DNA of 64,000 bases, taken from contig JAUZTG010000007.1 in NCBI GenBank assembly GCA_030734395.1, positions 463,677 to 527,676 of the forward strand, read 5' to 3'. The position numbers and the translations under genes were made by a program. The stretch comes from Sarocladium kiliense. Its lineage: Eukaryota > Ascomycota > Sordariomycetes > Hypocreales > Sarocladiaceae. Shown piece by piece: positions 22,158 through 34,348 of this stretch (position 1 is the first letter of the stretch; the number at the start of each line of letters is the position of its first letter). Below the pieces are notes generated by a model. It did no database searches and had not been told where the DNA came from. It was given only the letters and a program-made list of their open reading frames with translations.

Positions 22158-22196
22158 CTTAAAGCGGATGCTTGGTAGATATTCGCGATAGTTGTC

Positions 22197-24336
22197 TCAT
22201 AGAAGCCATTGATCTATTTCCATTCCATCTTCAATGAAGCTGTTCCAAGGGAACATGAAGGTTAGAGGTGAGAATGTCCCGTCAGGCTCAGGAGCGAACC
22301 CTGAATTGTCAGCTTGCGGGGTTGTTACGCCTTCAGCCAGACGAGCACCGTCACCTGCGTCTTTTGTCGATGAGCCAGAGTAGTTGCATGCTGATGAAGT
22401 AGGTTGCGCAGCAAGAGCCGCCGCTGCGGTATCCTCCTCGTCCAGCAATTGCGGATGATCGGCCTGTGGATCTTGCGCTCCCAGGGTAGGCAGTGCACAG
22501 CCAGCATTTTTCAACATTCTGTTGAGGAGGTAATGCGTCCATACGGCAAAAGGCCATCTGTCCTGCAGTTGATCGGAGACAACCATGCCAAACCGGGCTC
22601 TGTGCTCTGCGACCAAACGTACACTGCCGGCTTCTCGCCGGAGGTACATAATATGAATACCGATAGAGCAGTATATGGCAGGGAATGCGACAAATGGTAG
22701 CCGCACCACGAGATCGCAGGGACTTGCTAGCAAGTTCTCGAGGACACGACAGATGGATCCGGCTGACTTGAAGTAAGAGTCCAGTGCACTAGATGATCTC
22801 ATCGCCACATCTGAAGAGAGCATCCGTTCAACCACAATCAGATAGTCGAGGTGAATCAATTCCAGAACAGCCGGATAGAACCCATCTCCGGGCGTCACGG
22901 TACCAACTAATCTCTTGTAGGCTGCCGGTAAAGTCGCCGGAAAATTCTTGAGCGCAAGCCACGCTTGACTTTCCAGTTGGCGACTTGGTATGGCAGAGTA
23001 CTTGTCCTGCAGGCATTGGTCAAGCAAGACCGCGAGCCTGCAGTACTCTACCGCGAACATTTCCGATTCGTCTGGTACCGTGTTGCCTGCGGCTGATGAC
23101 ACCATGTCATGTACACTGAGCACCGGAACATCGCTGTACTGCGTGTGGATGTGAGGTGGCCTTCCGTAAACGGCAGCGTGATGAATGTCATGTGTGAACA
23201 ATACCCACCAGATCCTGCGCCATAGCCTTTGTCGGTTCTCTGAGAGAATCTGGTAAGATTTGCTGCGCAACAGTCAGTGAACGTACGCAATTCTGTCCTC
23301 GTTGACCTACGCTCTGTGCATCCCCAGCCCCTGAGCGATATGTGACGCGACACCTAGCCAGAACCAGCAGTCCTTCTGTTCCATTGGTTCCTGCCACCAG
23401 TTCATCAACAAGATACAGGCCTGGATATTTGAGATTGCATCTTTCTCGTGGTCCTTCTCGTGTAGTGCCTTGGCACGTTGGTAAAAGGTCGAGCAAGCAA
23501 GATAGCGAGAGTCAAACCCTAGCCGCCTAATGAGCTCATCAGAACAATAGACTGAGGATATAGAGTATACAGCGTTATTCAGGAGTGGAGATATCCTGTT
23601 CTCGCGGTGTAGGGCTTGAAACTCCGTCTTGTCGAATATCGGAAAGAACGGATCGACTCTGTCGAAGAAAACCTGGACCAATTCCTCTCTCAGCTCGGAC
23701 TCATAAGTGTTGAACGCCCCGAGGTTCCTCAGATGCTCATCATCTGCGGTCTGAAGCGCGCCCAGCGTGGCATGCGTCGCTGGCGTCAACCTTGCCATTG
23801 CACTTTGCTGCAAGTATTCTCCCCATAATCTCCTGCGGCCAAGGTTCTTGAAGGGATCCCCAACTTCGTGAATGAGATACTTCATGTTGCTGGAATCCCC
23901 CATATACACCACACGATGGCCATCGCCAGCATCTTGGTCTATCACAAGATCCGGGAGAGAAGGGCTGGCATAGTGGACGTTGCCCCTGTCATCGGACGGT
24001 GATACTGAAGGTACAGAGACACCCACCGAGGGCGATGTTTCCGTATTCAAGGTTTGACTAGCTTGAGATGTCTTCTGGTTCTGCTGAGTACGTGATGCTC
24101 GCTTATATCTGTGCATGTTAAGACCAGAATCAGGCCGGAGGAGCACGGAAACGAGAAATGGGTACACACTTGCCACGCTTAGACTCAATGAGCTGACACT
24201 CAACATTGAGGAGTTGGCAATTCGAGCATGATTCCCCGGAACTCGTGCGATGGCACCTCACGCGCCTCGCATTGCAGTTCTTGCACGCGACTCGCGTCCG
24301 AGGTGTGGATGCCGCTGGTTTGTGATGCGCGGACAT
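22197..24336 (-). CDS. Zn2Cys6 transcription factor with fungal-specific TF domain
   Basis: Nuclear regulator. Exons 24336-24170, 24108-23311 and 23262-22197 join in frame to 676 residues. The DNA-binding cluster has Cys at 18, 21, 28, 37, 40 and 47 (C-x2-C-x6-C-x8-C-x2-C-x6-C), followed by a basic linker (ESKRGKYKRASR) formed across the first splice. The middle-homology domain includes DRVDPFFPIFDKTEF, CILLMNWWQEPMEQKDCWFWLGVASHIAQGLGMHR and RRIWWVLFTHD, the last two joined by the second splice of 48 nt. It is convergent with the NCS1 permease with 39 nt between stop codons, and is the obvious candidate pathway regulator for the block to its left. Target genes are inference. Confidence 0.88.
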
Positions 24337-24802
24337 GGTCCAGGATCACTCTCGCACGATCATACTTCCGACCAGAAAGAGTGGGAGATTGCGAAGATGC
24401 GCCATACACAGCCAAGCCCGCCGTGAGATGTGCGTGGAAGAGAACGAATGCACCGGTTCCGATGGAAGGGCTACGAGGCGTCTGATACCACTAGCGTAAA
24501 GCAACACCTTGAAGCCAGCGGTTGATGCACCCTGCCTGTTGCGGCTATCCGATCCCCGCCCCCCAGGTGCTCTCACTAGGAGCTCACTACCTGTGTGACA
24601 CGATTGAACCACATTGACCTCAGGATGAAAACAAGGATTATCTCATGATTAGGTTGATTTCTATGGCACGGCCGTAATTGTGGCTCGGATTCCGCTCCTG
24701 TATGCCTATTCCGAGGCGGCCTCCGAAGCTATCACATATCCCATGGCCCTGTTCCAGCCGTTTCCTTATCATCGCTCATTAGAATATGCTCTGAAATTAA
24801 GT
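24337..24802. other. Intergenic, upstream of Zn2Cys6 regulator
   Basis: About 470 nt containing the promoter of the regulator and the 3' region of the membrane protein on the same strand. No gene seen. Confidence 0.5.
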
Positions 24803-26324
24803 TCACCTTTTAGCTACACGACTTGGCACCCTATCGCCAATGTATCGTCCTTGGCTGCTGGATTTATTGCTGCGACTCCTGGATTGCCGACCCTGTTGCG
24901 TCGGCGTTGTCCTCTGTTTCCTCCCTGTCACGATAGCCAGTAACGTCTTCAGTGGTAAGAGGATGATATGTGTGATTGCTTGGAACGGAAGCAGGACGAG
25001 TGTAACAGCCGATTCAAGTGTCCACATAATGATGTTCTTCTGATGAACACTATTCTTCGCTGCGGCAGCAGCGAGGGCGATAGCATCCTCCAGTCGTGCA
25101 TCAAGCGCAGCGAAGCGTGACTCTGTTTGTATTTGCAGAAGAGTTGCCTTCTTCTCGTAGCGGCGCACGGCGCGATTGAGGGCATCGAGTTCAGGCTGAA
25201 TGGTGTTCCTGACATCTCTCGCGATATCCGCCCCCTGTTTCGGTTTCGATGCCTCATTCTCGCTCTTTTTGTGCTGCAAAGCTTCCTCAGCAGAAGGCAT
25301 GGATTCAAGCTTCTGAAGCCTCATCAGGATTTCTTCCATACCTGGTCCGCCTTTGGCCAGGGACTGCCCATATGGGTTCGCGTGCACCACGCGTTGAAGA
25401 TGAAGGGTTCGCGACTGAAAAAGTTTGATCATGTGCGAGAACACTCGTAGTTCTGAGACAAGAAGGAAGATTGTGAGATTGTAGTTCGATACCAGACCCT
25501 CGGAGGGACGGCTGAGCTGGGATCGGATGGTGTGAAGGAGATAGGCGCTGATGAGTGGTAAGACGAGACAAGAGAGCAACGATATGATCTCATAACGGTA
25601 GAGCTCCCTCAAAGCAGCTTGTTGCTGAGTTGTTGGTCCTCTGATCTGGGGTCTAGGCTGCTCGGTCGTTTCTTGCTGAGGATCAGATTCTGATTCTTCG
25701 GGTACATGGTCGAGCTGAACGCCAGTCGTCTGCGACGGTCTTATAGTCTCTGAGTCGCTGTCATCATCGATAACGGCTTCAAAGCTCGATTCTTGCTGCG
25801 TTCGGACTTGTTGAGCAGAGTGGTACCATTTCCTGAGGTGTATCAGTATCTCGGTAGATAGGCCAGGGACCCGGACAGCCTTACCATGGTTGAGTGACAG
25901 ACCAATGTAGAAACACACCGGCTAGCCCGAGCAGCATTATATCTGTTACCACCGCGCTTCCATCCTTGAACAGAGATCCGGCTATCGCAGGAAGCAATGC
26001 GAAGGCTAGCGACAAACTTGCCAGGCTCGATGTCTCTGAAGATGCGCCAGACGCGCCATCGTCTGCTGCCGGGTTCAAGATCCCCCTTGCCTCGTTCAGG
26101 CTATAGTCAGAAAAGTTCGAGCTTCTTCGGCCGGCTCCTGCAGCAGCATTGTCGGACGATGAATTGTTCGCTTCGTCGAGTCTCTGCGACAGTGTGGGAC
26201 GTCGGCGGATGGCAGAGTCGTCGATGGTGAAAGCGCGACGTAGAGAGTGACCAGCGGGTGGCGCGGTGAAGCCGGATGTTGAGGACGCAGGCCGAGGGCC
26301 CGAGGTCTGATTATCGTCGGACAT
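24803..26324 (-). CDS. Uncharacterised multi-spanning membrane protein
   Basis: I do not recognise the family. Exons 26324-25885 and 25832-24803 join in frame to 489 residues; the 52-nt intron falls inside a membrane segment (VTQP-W-KWYH). The N-terminal 110 residues are hydrophilic and Ser-rich. Hydrophobic segments are LSLAFALLPAIAGSLF, VTDIMLLGLAGVFLHW, IISLLSCLVLPLISAYLL, LTIFLLVSELRVF and a C-terminal AVTLVLLPFQAITHIILLPL. Between the last two lies a charged helical stretch rich in Lys, Glu and Ala that may be a coiled coil. The tail is basic and Ser/Arg-rich. The ATG at 26324 is used; the longer frame to 26414 has no better start. Gene structure is well supported, function is not. Confidence 0.75.
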
Positions 26325-27972
26325 GTTACGGAGGGCGCATCGCTTCCAAGGCGAAACACGAGCTCGGCAGATCAAGGAAGTGGTGAAAGTGTAGATGGCT
26401 GACGGCGGTCGCACGGGACGGCTGAGGGAGTGGTGACTTCATCACTGGAATGGTGCTGCGTCACGAAGCCGGCGTGGCTGGAGACAAGCCTCGGCGCATC
26501 GTAAGGAGCATTGTACGCGCGACATGCTCTGCAAAAAGAACCACGAAGTCAAGCAGCTGTAGTTGGCAGCAAAGGCAGGTGAAGCTTTTTTCAAAGCAAG
26601 CAAGCAATCGTAGTAATAGCGACAGACTGCCTCATGCTGGCACTGAGCAAGCTGTTGACTTCTGACAGCTGCCAATGGTGTAAACCATGTTCCTGGTTGT
26701 GGCGGGGCCATGTGCCTGTGGCTTGGTAGGGTATTGGCAATGGAGAGAAATTTGGCACGTGCGCATGACAAGCACGATCTCTGAAAATAAATTTCATCTT
26801 TGGAGATGGAAGAAGTATACGTAATACACGGAAGGTCTGAGCGCAACGTCATCAGCTTGTCTCGGGTTCTGCACAGTGAAGCGCGTGAAACGGATGGGAA
26901 CCCCGTGTAAGTCAGCAAAGGAGATGATGGTCAGGGCACCAACGGAAGCAAGCTTCAACGCTATGGTGCTCGCAAGCAACAGACCTAGCAGAGCTGAAGT
27001 CCGGGGTCTTGATAGTGAGTTAACGATGGTGATGACTGATCACCCATGGAGCGCGGATGGTGACTCTGCCGTCCATGAGCGTTACGCTGTTCATGCCTCG
27101 CACACCCCTTCATATACCTTACACAAGGCTGCCGAGATGGAAGGTATACGAGAAGGCACTGTAGCTATATGGAGACACGAGTCAACGGTCACCGTTTTGT
27201 GCACCCACACGGGATCTGACTATTGTTATTTATTATTAACTTATACTGGGCGAGGAAAAAGGCTTGCCCTGCGTCATGGTACCAGCGCTGGTAAAGAGAT
27301 TGCATGAACCGGCGAATGTCTGTGGCGACCAGGGGTACCCCAGAGCCAGGGCTGCGAACAGTGCCCGACCCAATCTGCCTGGGAGATCGTTGTCAGAGTT
27401 TAATAAACTCTTTTGTTTGCCATTCTCCTCTACCGGGCCCTTCCTCGTTTTTTTTTCCCTTTTCCTCTCTTTCCCGTATTATCCCACGACCAAAGGTGGT
27501 TCATCCAGCGTCACATCCCTTCTGGAGACCTTAGATGCAGGCCCCTGGGCGATTCACTGAACCCGCGCTGCACCTCCACTGAGATGCAGGGTGACAGGGC
27601 CCAACTGCCCACTAGACCTTTCCCGGAGCCTCCCCTGAGCTACAGCGAGCAACAGCAACTGGTGCCGCTGCCAGCCAGTCACTATACGGCCTGTGCCAGT
27701 GACACTGACAGTCACCTTCGACCGCTATTTGCACCAACTCACAGGCGGAGGCTCCAGCAACCACGACGCACTGGAGCCGCTCACCGCAGCAACCGTTGCT
27801 GTCGCTGTCGCTGCCACTGTTGTCGCCAAAACCGCCAACAGCAAATCTCGACACCGCCAATCGCGACTCTTGCTGTTGCTGCATCTGCTGCATCCCAATC
27901 CGTCCAGGGGCATCGCTTTCTGAAGCCATCTTCACTCACGACACTTTCTAACCACCTGCCCGTACCCTCTCT
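26325..27972. other. Intergenic and uncertain 5' region of the ERF4 gene
   Basis: About 1.6 kb between divergent genes. It has a T/C-rich run at 27449-27480. An open frame starting with ATG at 27584 reads a His/Arg/Cys-rich, low-complexity sequence to 28198 in a different frame from the ERF4 domain. It may include the missing first exon of the ERF4 gene or be a leader; I cannot define the splice. Confidence 0.4.
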
Positions 27973-29647
27973 TTGTGCCGTCTCGCTTCTACCAACCGCC
28001 TCATCATCCACGAGCACACGGTCGTCAACCTCTGCCCTGCAGTCCCGGCAGCCACGACCACGACACAGCCAACCGGCACTCGCCGTCTCCACGATACCCT
28101 TGTGCGCGGTCGTCGTTACGGCCGCGCATTCTTCACCATTCCCACGGCTCCCTACGACTCGTCGCCCTTTCCATCACCCACCGATCCGACTGCCGTGATC
28201 AATGCTCCAGTCAAGCCCAGGCCGGACACTCTCCCACCCCAGACACATAACCGTTTTCGCCGTCCAAGCCTGAGCCTCCTCCCTTCTCGCGATAACCCAG
28301 CCGTCGCCGCTGCAGCCACCCTTCGTTCTCCACCACCGCCCTCTCAACGAACGCTCGGCGGTAGCATACATATTCTGCAGTCGCCCTTTCGACGCCGTCC
28401 TGCTGCTGCTGCTGTAGCACCTCCACCCGCACCGCAACGTACAGGCCGCCTTGCCGCCGCCCGGCTGTGGAACCCGACCAACTCTACTCCGCGAGCCCCT
28501 TCAAACGACCGTAGAAGACGCCGTCCATCTTCGCCGCCGCCGCCTGCCATACCTCTGCGCGACTTGGACTCGATCCAGGACCCTTCAGGAGCTGGAACGA
28601 GACGGCATCCGCTGCTGACCCTGCCAGAGCAGTGGCAAGCACGTCACTCTACATCCACCTGGCATAGTTTCACTATCGACCGTAGGGCGAGCTCTGATCG
28701 ACGTGTGAGCCTTCCGCGATCGATCCGAGCCTCCTACGACGGCAAGCGGTCCGGCAGCCACTCGCCGATCCCGCCAGACTTGTCCGACTTGGTGGCTGAG
28801 GAAGACTCACAAGGAGAACAAAGACCGTCTGGACTCGACAAAGGCAAGGGGAAAGCAATCATGACGGCGCCAGATCATGAGTCGGCCGATGCGTATGGGC
28901 GGGACTTGGAGCGTGGACCGGATGTTATGGACCCTCGCACCTCGAATGTCTCATATGGAGACGGTATCGGCTCCGCAATCTCATCTTCGAACTCATCTAT
29001 AATGGGTGAGGATGTCCAGTTTGATGGCGAGGAATGGGGGCCACTGCATCCCTGTTTCCCGCACATCAACCCACACGTGCCTATCGACTCACCTGAGCAC
29101 ACCACAACACGCATCATCCGGATTCGTCGTGACTGGCTCCAAGAAGGCGACCTCGCACCGACCTTCTCCATACTGTATCCCGAGATCCTCGACCCGGCAG
29201 GGCTTTCGGAGCAGGAGTTCCGCAGAGTCATCGATAAGGTGAATCGGGAGGTCGTGCCGGCTTTCAACCCATACAGCCCTCGAAACATCCTTGACGGTGC
29301 CATGGGTCTTGTCACGGGCTGGCTGTGGGACGACTTCGGACTAACAGCAGTCAAAACAAGGCTCAACGCATTGGAGAAGTGGATTGAGGCATGGAACGCT
29401 GAGATGGAGAAGTCTTTTGGCTCTGAAGAGGGGCTGAGTCCTCCCAAACTCATTTCACTGCGTCGAACAGGTTACATGAGTGTGAGTTGCCTTGTGATTC
29501 GAATGTATGTTTGGAAGCTAATGTTTGTGGCAGCTGGATATCCAGATTTCGGATCCTGAGATCACCCGAGAACCGAGCTCCCATGGTGCTGGGGAGTCGA
29601 ATACAGCACTCTCACTCGAACAACCACCTGCTGCTGTGATAGCGTAA
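27973..29647 (+). CDS. ERF4/Golgin-7-type subunit of Ras palmitoyltransferase
   Basis: Partner of the DHHC acyltransferase ERF2 in palmitoylation of Ras-type proteins at the ER or Golgi. The domain is clear: from WGPLHPCFPHINPHVPIDSP through RDWLQEGDLAPTFSILYPEIL, EFRRVIDKVNREVVPAFNP and MGLVTGWLWDDFGLTAVK. A GTGAGT donor at 29482 and an acceptor at 29533 add LDIQISDPEITREPSS to the stop at 29647. The preceding 300 residues are Pro/Arg/Ser-rich and look disordered. The 5' end is unsolved: the frame opens after a stop at 27949-27951, its first possible start at 27973 is TTG, and the first in-frame ATG is 28861. An upstream exon is likely, so 27973 only marks the open frame. A start at 28861 would still contain the whole domain. 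Confidence 0.75.
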
Positions 29648-30527
29648 TAGTCCCCCGCGACACCAACACATTCGATACATCCTTACATATTACGACCTCG
29701 GCATTGCGTCGGCAGCAAGCTGGAAACGTACTTCATGACCCATGTACAGACCACACTTCGGAAGCAGCATTTTTCACCAATTTCTTCGACTCTTTTTCTT
29801 GATTTCGTTTAGAAAACCTGACCATTCCATCCTTGGAGGACGGTCAGGGACGTTGATACCTCGTGAGCACATTGCTGCCATATTTGGCGTTTTTATTGTC
29901 TGGCTGAGCGCGGTGGGCTGCACGGCTGGACGGGATGAATGGGATGGGAACGTATTAGGACAACATGGAGGATAGCAGCGATGGAGTTGGATGACAGGGA
30001 CATGGTGCAACTGATGCGCATTCGAGATCATGCTCTTGTCGTAGGAGCCTGTCGTCGGCCAAATTCATCACATATCTTAGCAATGTTTTAATCATATTCT
30101 TCACCTTGTGGTCGCCAGGTTCTGCAACTTATGGTCTCCCGCACAATGCTTCGGTTATCTGAAGGCGGGTAAATCTGAAGCCGCCCACGGCACTTTTGAC
30201 GATTGATCCATGTCGGCGAAATCGCCGACCGCACAAAAACAACCCCGAGACCGCTTCGCGTTGTCTCCGGCTTAGGCCCATAGCCCATTGTGAGCGGGAC
30301 CCCCATACGACGGGAACAGTCTTGGCGAGTGTAACGAATCCTTTTGTCAAGGAGGTTTCCTTGGCTTCGTTCATTCCCTTACTCTTCCCTTCTTCTACAC
30401 ACACACATACTCGTTCCTGCATTACTGTGCTACGCCGCCAACTTATAGCACTCGCACGCGCAGAAACCGACTCTCATGGGTTGAAAGCCTCGGACCATCG
30501 CGCGCGCGAGATCGCGGGTTCGGCACT
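29648..30527. other. Intergenic, ERF4 / SLC10 carrier
   Basis: About 880 nt holding the ERF4 3' region and the promoter of the next gene, including the inverted repeat at 30212-30229. No gene seen. Confidence 0.5.
30212..30229. promoter_or_regulatory. 18-bp inverted repeat upstream of SLC10 carrier
   Basis: GTCGGCGA and TCGCCGAC are exact inverses with AA between them, about 300 nt upstream of the ATG. The CGGCGA/TCGCCG halves are the type of everted or inverted CGG site read by Zn2Cys6 dimers; use is inference. Confidence 0.4.
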
Positions 30528-32325
30528 ATGTCATCGACATCGGCTCCCCCAGCAACTGTTGGGGAGAGTAAAACTCCCGCTCGAAACTCGAAGATGGAGA
30601 AGTTCTGGAAAGTGGTGAAGTTTGTGAAGGATCAATGGATTATTCTGGGTTTCGCATTCGCTTGCGTGATGGCGTACCTCTTCCCGTGTAAGCCCCTTCC
30701 CGTCTGAAAGTGTCACGTCGGGCCGTCGCTGATATAATCCGGGGTAACAGCCGTTGGAGCGCATGGGGGCCCGATCAAGTCTGAGTACACGATTATCTAC
30801 GGTGCTGTTGCTTTCATCTTCCTTGTTAGTGGGATGCAGCTGTCGCCGGAGAAGTTGAAGACACATCTTACGAATTGGAGGCTGCATGTGCTGGTTCAAG
30901 GGATTTGCTTCCTGCTCTTCCCGGCGGTGATGGTTGGTATGAAGTCCTCGATTACGCCATATCCAACCTCCCATGCTATCCAGACTTGGGGTTTTCAATT
31001 ATAGTAGGATGCTAATATCTCTCAGCCGTCCTTCACATCTCAGTCGCCGCCGGCGCTCTGACATCGGGCACGCCCTCCATTCCCATCCTGATCGGCATGC
31101 TCGTAACCGCCTGCATCCCAACTACGATTGCTTCAAACGTCGTCATGACTCGGCTCGCACACGGCGATGATGGCGCGGCTATTATCTCCGTTGTCGTCGG
31201 GAACGTCCTGGGCTCCTTTATCTCCCCGCTGCTTATCTACGCCTTCATGCCTCGCTACTCAACGTTCGATGACTGGCAGCCAGCGAGTCCAAGTACGTTG
31301 GGAACGATGTACGGCGGTGTTGCGAAGCAGCTGGGACTGAGTGTTCTGTTGCCATTGGTTGTAGGACAGGCGGTGAGGTGGACGTGGGAAGAGCCGACTG
31401 TGAAGTGGTTGAACAGACTGAAACTAGCGAAGCTCTCAGGCATTGGTCTCGTGCTCCTTGTGTGGTATGCCAAGGTCTCTCTAAGCGTGTCTCTATATAA
31501 TTCAACTAACAGTACCTCAAGGACTACTTTCTCAGGCGCCTACCATACTGGTGCCCTCTTCACCCTCTCCACCCCCTCCGTCCTCTTCAACGTTTTCATG
31601 AACCTCGCCTTCTACCTCCTCTTCACCGTCATCTGCTTCTTCGCTGCTCGGCCACCACTGGTCCTCACGAACATCATCAACAGCACAGTCGTTGACTCCC
31701 GGTTGGGGAGATCTTTGCCACGGCCATTGCGACGCCTCGTTACCGCGAAGAGAATGTCTAAAGAGGAGACGGTGGCTGTGTGCTTCTGTGGAGCGGCCAA
31801 GACGACGAGTTTGGGTATTCCAATGGTCTCAGCGATGTGGACGCAGGCAGATGACTTGACGAGGGCGTATATTCAGATACCCGTGTTGCTATATACTATT
31901 GAACAGGTACTGCCCTTTCCTGCTCTTGTCGGATCACTGGCTACTAGCCCTTTTCCTTATCATCATTCTCGATCGAGCTGCGGCTATTTCCTTTCCGGCA
32001 TTTTCCAAATTCTTCTCCTCAACTACCCAATCAGATGTCGATGGGTTCTGAACGGCGGTATGCTGACTTCCGCGGAAAATAGGTATTCATGGCTCAAATT
32101 CTGGTTCCGTTCTTCCGAAAGTTTGTGGATAAGGACAAAGTTCCAGACACAGAAGAAACGGTAGCAGCAGAGTCGCAAGAAGAGGCGGACCGGCCCGGTT
32201 CAACGACAACGCAGGATGGAACCCAGGCGGTACAACATCAGCTACAGCAGGTTTCACTTTCGGGATCCTCTCCGCGACCCCCGGCCGATGGTACCGATGC
32301 ATCGGCTGAGCGGAAAGGACGATAA
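30528..32325 (+). CDS. SLC10 / bile acid:Na+ symporter family carrier (RCH1-like)
   Basis: Membrane carrier of the SLC10/SLC10A7 group; the yeast relative Rch1 affects calcium homeostasis at the plasma membrane. Five exons (30528-30687, 30751-30936, 31026-31464, 31522-31906, 32083-32325) join in frame to 470 residues. Recognisable stretches are FVKDQWIILGFAFACVMAYLFP, GGPIKSEYTIIYGAVAFIFLVSGMQLS, MLVTACIPTTIASNVVMT and EETVAVCFCGAAKTTSLGIPM, the last two being the paired motifs of the family core. About ten helices are present, with a hydrophilic Gln/Ser/Pro-rich tail. The last intron is 176 nt; the frame remains open into it, but the splice restores the family pattern (YTIEQVFMAQILVPFF). Specific substrate is unknown. 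Confidence 0.88.
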
Positions 32326-32828
32326 GGCTGTGGAAGATGGTCCATGCAGGGGAAATCTCCAAATGCACTGATCGCCCAGAAATCATCCGATGCACGTATG
32401 TACTCGCTTTCATGCATCTTGGGCTCCACATGTCATTCGGACCGGGTCAGCCGTCTCAAGTTGAAGTCGCTCAGGCAGCGCAACAAGGGAGAAGTGTAAA
32501 CACTGTCGACATATGCTCATACAGCGTCTCTAGATATAGAAGTAATTCCCTCATCAGCGGCACGGAAGAGAGATCCGTGGCTATCTGTCCCCATGTGGCC
32601 CCTCAAATGTTGTCATTCGATTCATCCGTCACATCGCCTCAGCTCAGTCCACCTCTTTTGTACCCAGTATCGTTGCGGGTATTCCTCTTTCTCGCTCCGT
32701 AAGCCAATAGATAAAGGACATTCAAATAACTTGAACAAATGAAAAGTTTAGGCGGCAGCTGAAATGGTCATGCCTTCAGCTGCCGTTTCATGAGAACTGG
32801 AGAATTCACAGATCTACCGTTCGCTCGT
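32326..32828. other. Convergent 3' interval, SLC10 / GH1
   Basis: About 500 nt between convergent genes. I see only 3' untranslated sequence. Confidence 0.5.
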
Positions 32829-34348
32829 CTACTCCTTTCGCACAAGGCTCTCGAAGAGTGGTGCAAGGTGCTTTGCGCTCTTCTTGGGGTAGCGCTTCTG
32901 GCCGTTGCTGTAGTCGACGTAGGTGACGCCAAAACGAGTCTCGTAACCCTCGGCCCACTCGAAGTTGTCAAGGAGGGACCAGGCGAAGTAGCCACGGACA
33001 TTGACACCATCAAGGGCGGAAGCCGTAGCCATGGCCTTGACATAGTCGTCGTAGTACTGGAGACGGAAGTCGTCTTGGAGGATCTGCTCCATGGGCATGT
33101 CGTTCTCTCCCTTGATGCTGGTACCGCTCTCGGTGACATAAATCTTGGGGTAGTTGTAACGCTTGCTCAGCCAGACAAGCAGGTCACGGAAACCGGGGGC
33201 ACACGGCCGGAGCCAGGGTGACTGAGTCTCATCACCAATGCAGTCCCCACGGTAGTTCCAAAAGGTGGTCTCAAGGTTGCCCTTGAAGTCATCAAGCGGC
33301 GGCTCGCCATCGAGGTGCTTGACGTAGTCGGCAGTGTAGTGGTTCATGCCGTAGAAGTCGTTGGAGCCTTTGACAAGAGCCTTCTCCTCCTCGGTGAAGG
33401 TAGGAAGACGGTCGCCAAGCTGCTTGCGCATAGACTCGGGGTACTCACCAAAGTAGACGGGATCAGCGAACCAGCTGATGGCGAACTCAATTTTGCGGTT
33501 GGCAGCCTCGACGTCCTTGGGGTCGCGGGGATCGTAAGGGAAGGTAGCGTCACCATTCAGGGTGATGCCGATTTCACCACCATTGGCCTCCTTGAAGTCA
33601 TCGCGGTAGGCTTTGACGGCGCGTCCATGGGCAACAAGAAGGTTGTGACCAACAATCCAGGGCTCGGTGCTGCTGTCGCCTTCGGCGCTCTTCGCGCGAT
33701 CAGAGGTGCGACCTGGGGCGAACTGGCCGACACTGTACCCGAGAATGGACGAGCACCAGGGTTCGTTGAAGGTAATCCAGTTCTTCACCTGGGGAAGGCC
33801 CTTAAAGCAGACACGAGCATAGTTCTCGAAGTCAAGGGGGAACTCCTCACGGTTGAGAAGACCACCATAGCGCTTCTCGAGCTCATCCGGAACGTCCCAG
33901 TGAAGCAGAGTGATGAAGGGAGTGATGCCAGCGGCGAGGAGGTCGTCACAGAACTTGCTGTAGTGGTCAAGACCGGCCTGGTTGATGGGGTCGTCGCGGC
34001 CACCCTTGGGGATGATGCGAGACCAGCACAGAGAGAAGCGGTATGCCTGAGAGCCGCATTCCTTGAGAAGGGCAATATCCTCAGAGGTGCGGTTGTAGGA
34101 GTCACACGCGGTCACACCGGAGCTGCCGTCAGCGATCTTGCCGGGAATGGCAGTGAATGTATCCCAAATGGTTGGGCCACGGCCATCCTTGTCGATGGCG
34201 CCCTCAATTTGGTAACTGCAGCCAACTGTTAGTGAATCACAATCAATCTTCGTCTTAGGAAGACGGTCACATACGCCGCAGTTGCAAACCCCCACTTGAA
34301 GTCGGCGGGAAGGGCCATGTGAGCCATCTTCTTCTGTTGGGTAGACAT
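32829..34348 (-). CDS. Beta-glucosidase, glycoside hydrolase family 1
   Basis: Hydrolyses terminal beta-glucosides such as cellobiose with retention of configuration. Exons 34348-34275 and 34215-32829 join in frame to 486 residues, the usual GH1 length. There is no signal peptide, so it is probably intracellular, as in many fungal GH1 enzymes. DFKWGFATAAYQIEGA is formed across the intron and is the N-terminal family signature. The acid/base is E176 in TFNEP and the nucleophile E387 in YVTESGTS; the usual (V/I)TENG here has Ser for Asn. GYFAWSLLDNFEWAEGY near the C-terminus is also typical. The open frame continues upstream through the intron to 34715, but the start at 34348 is required by homology. 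Confidence 0.95.
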
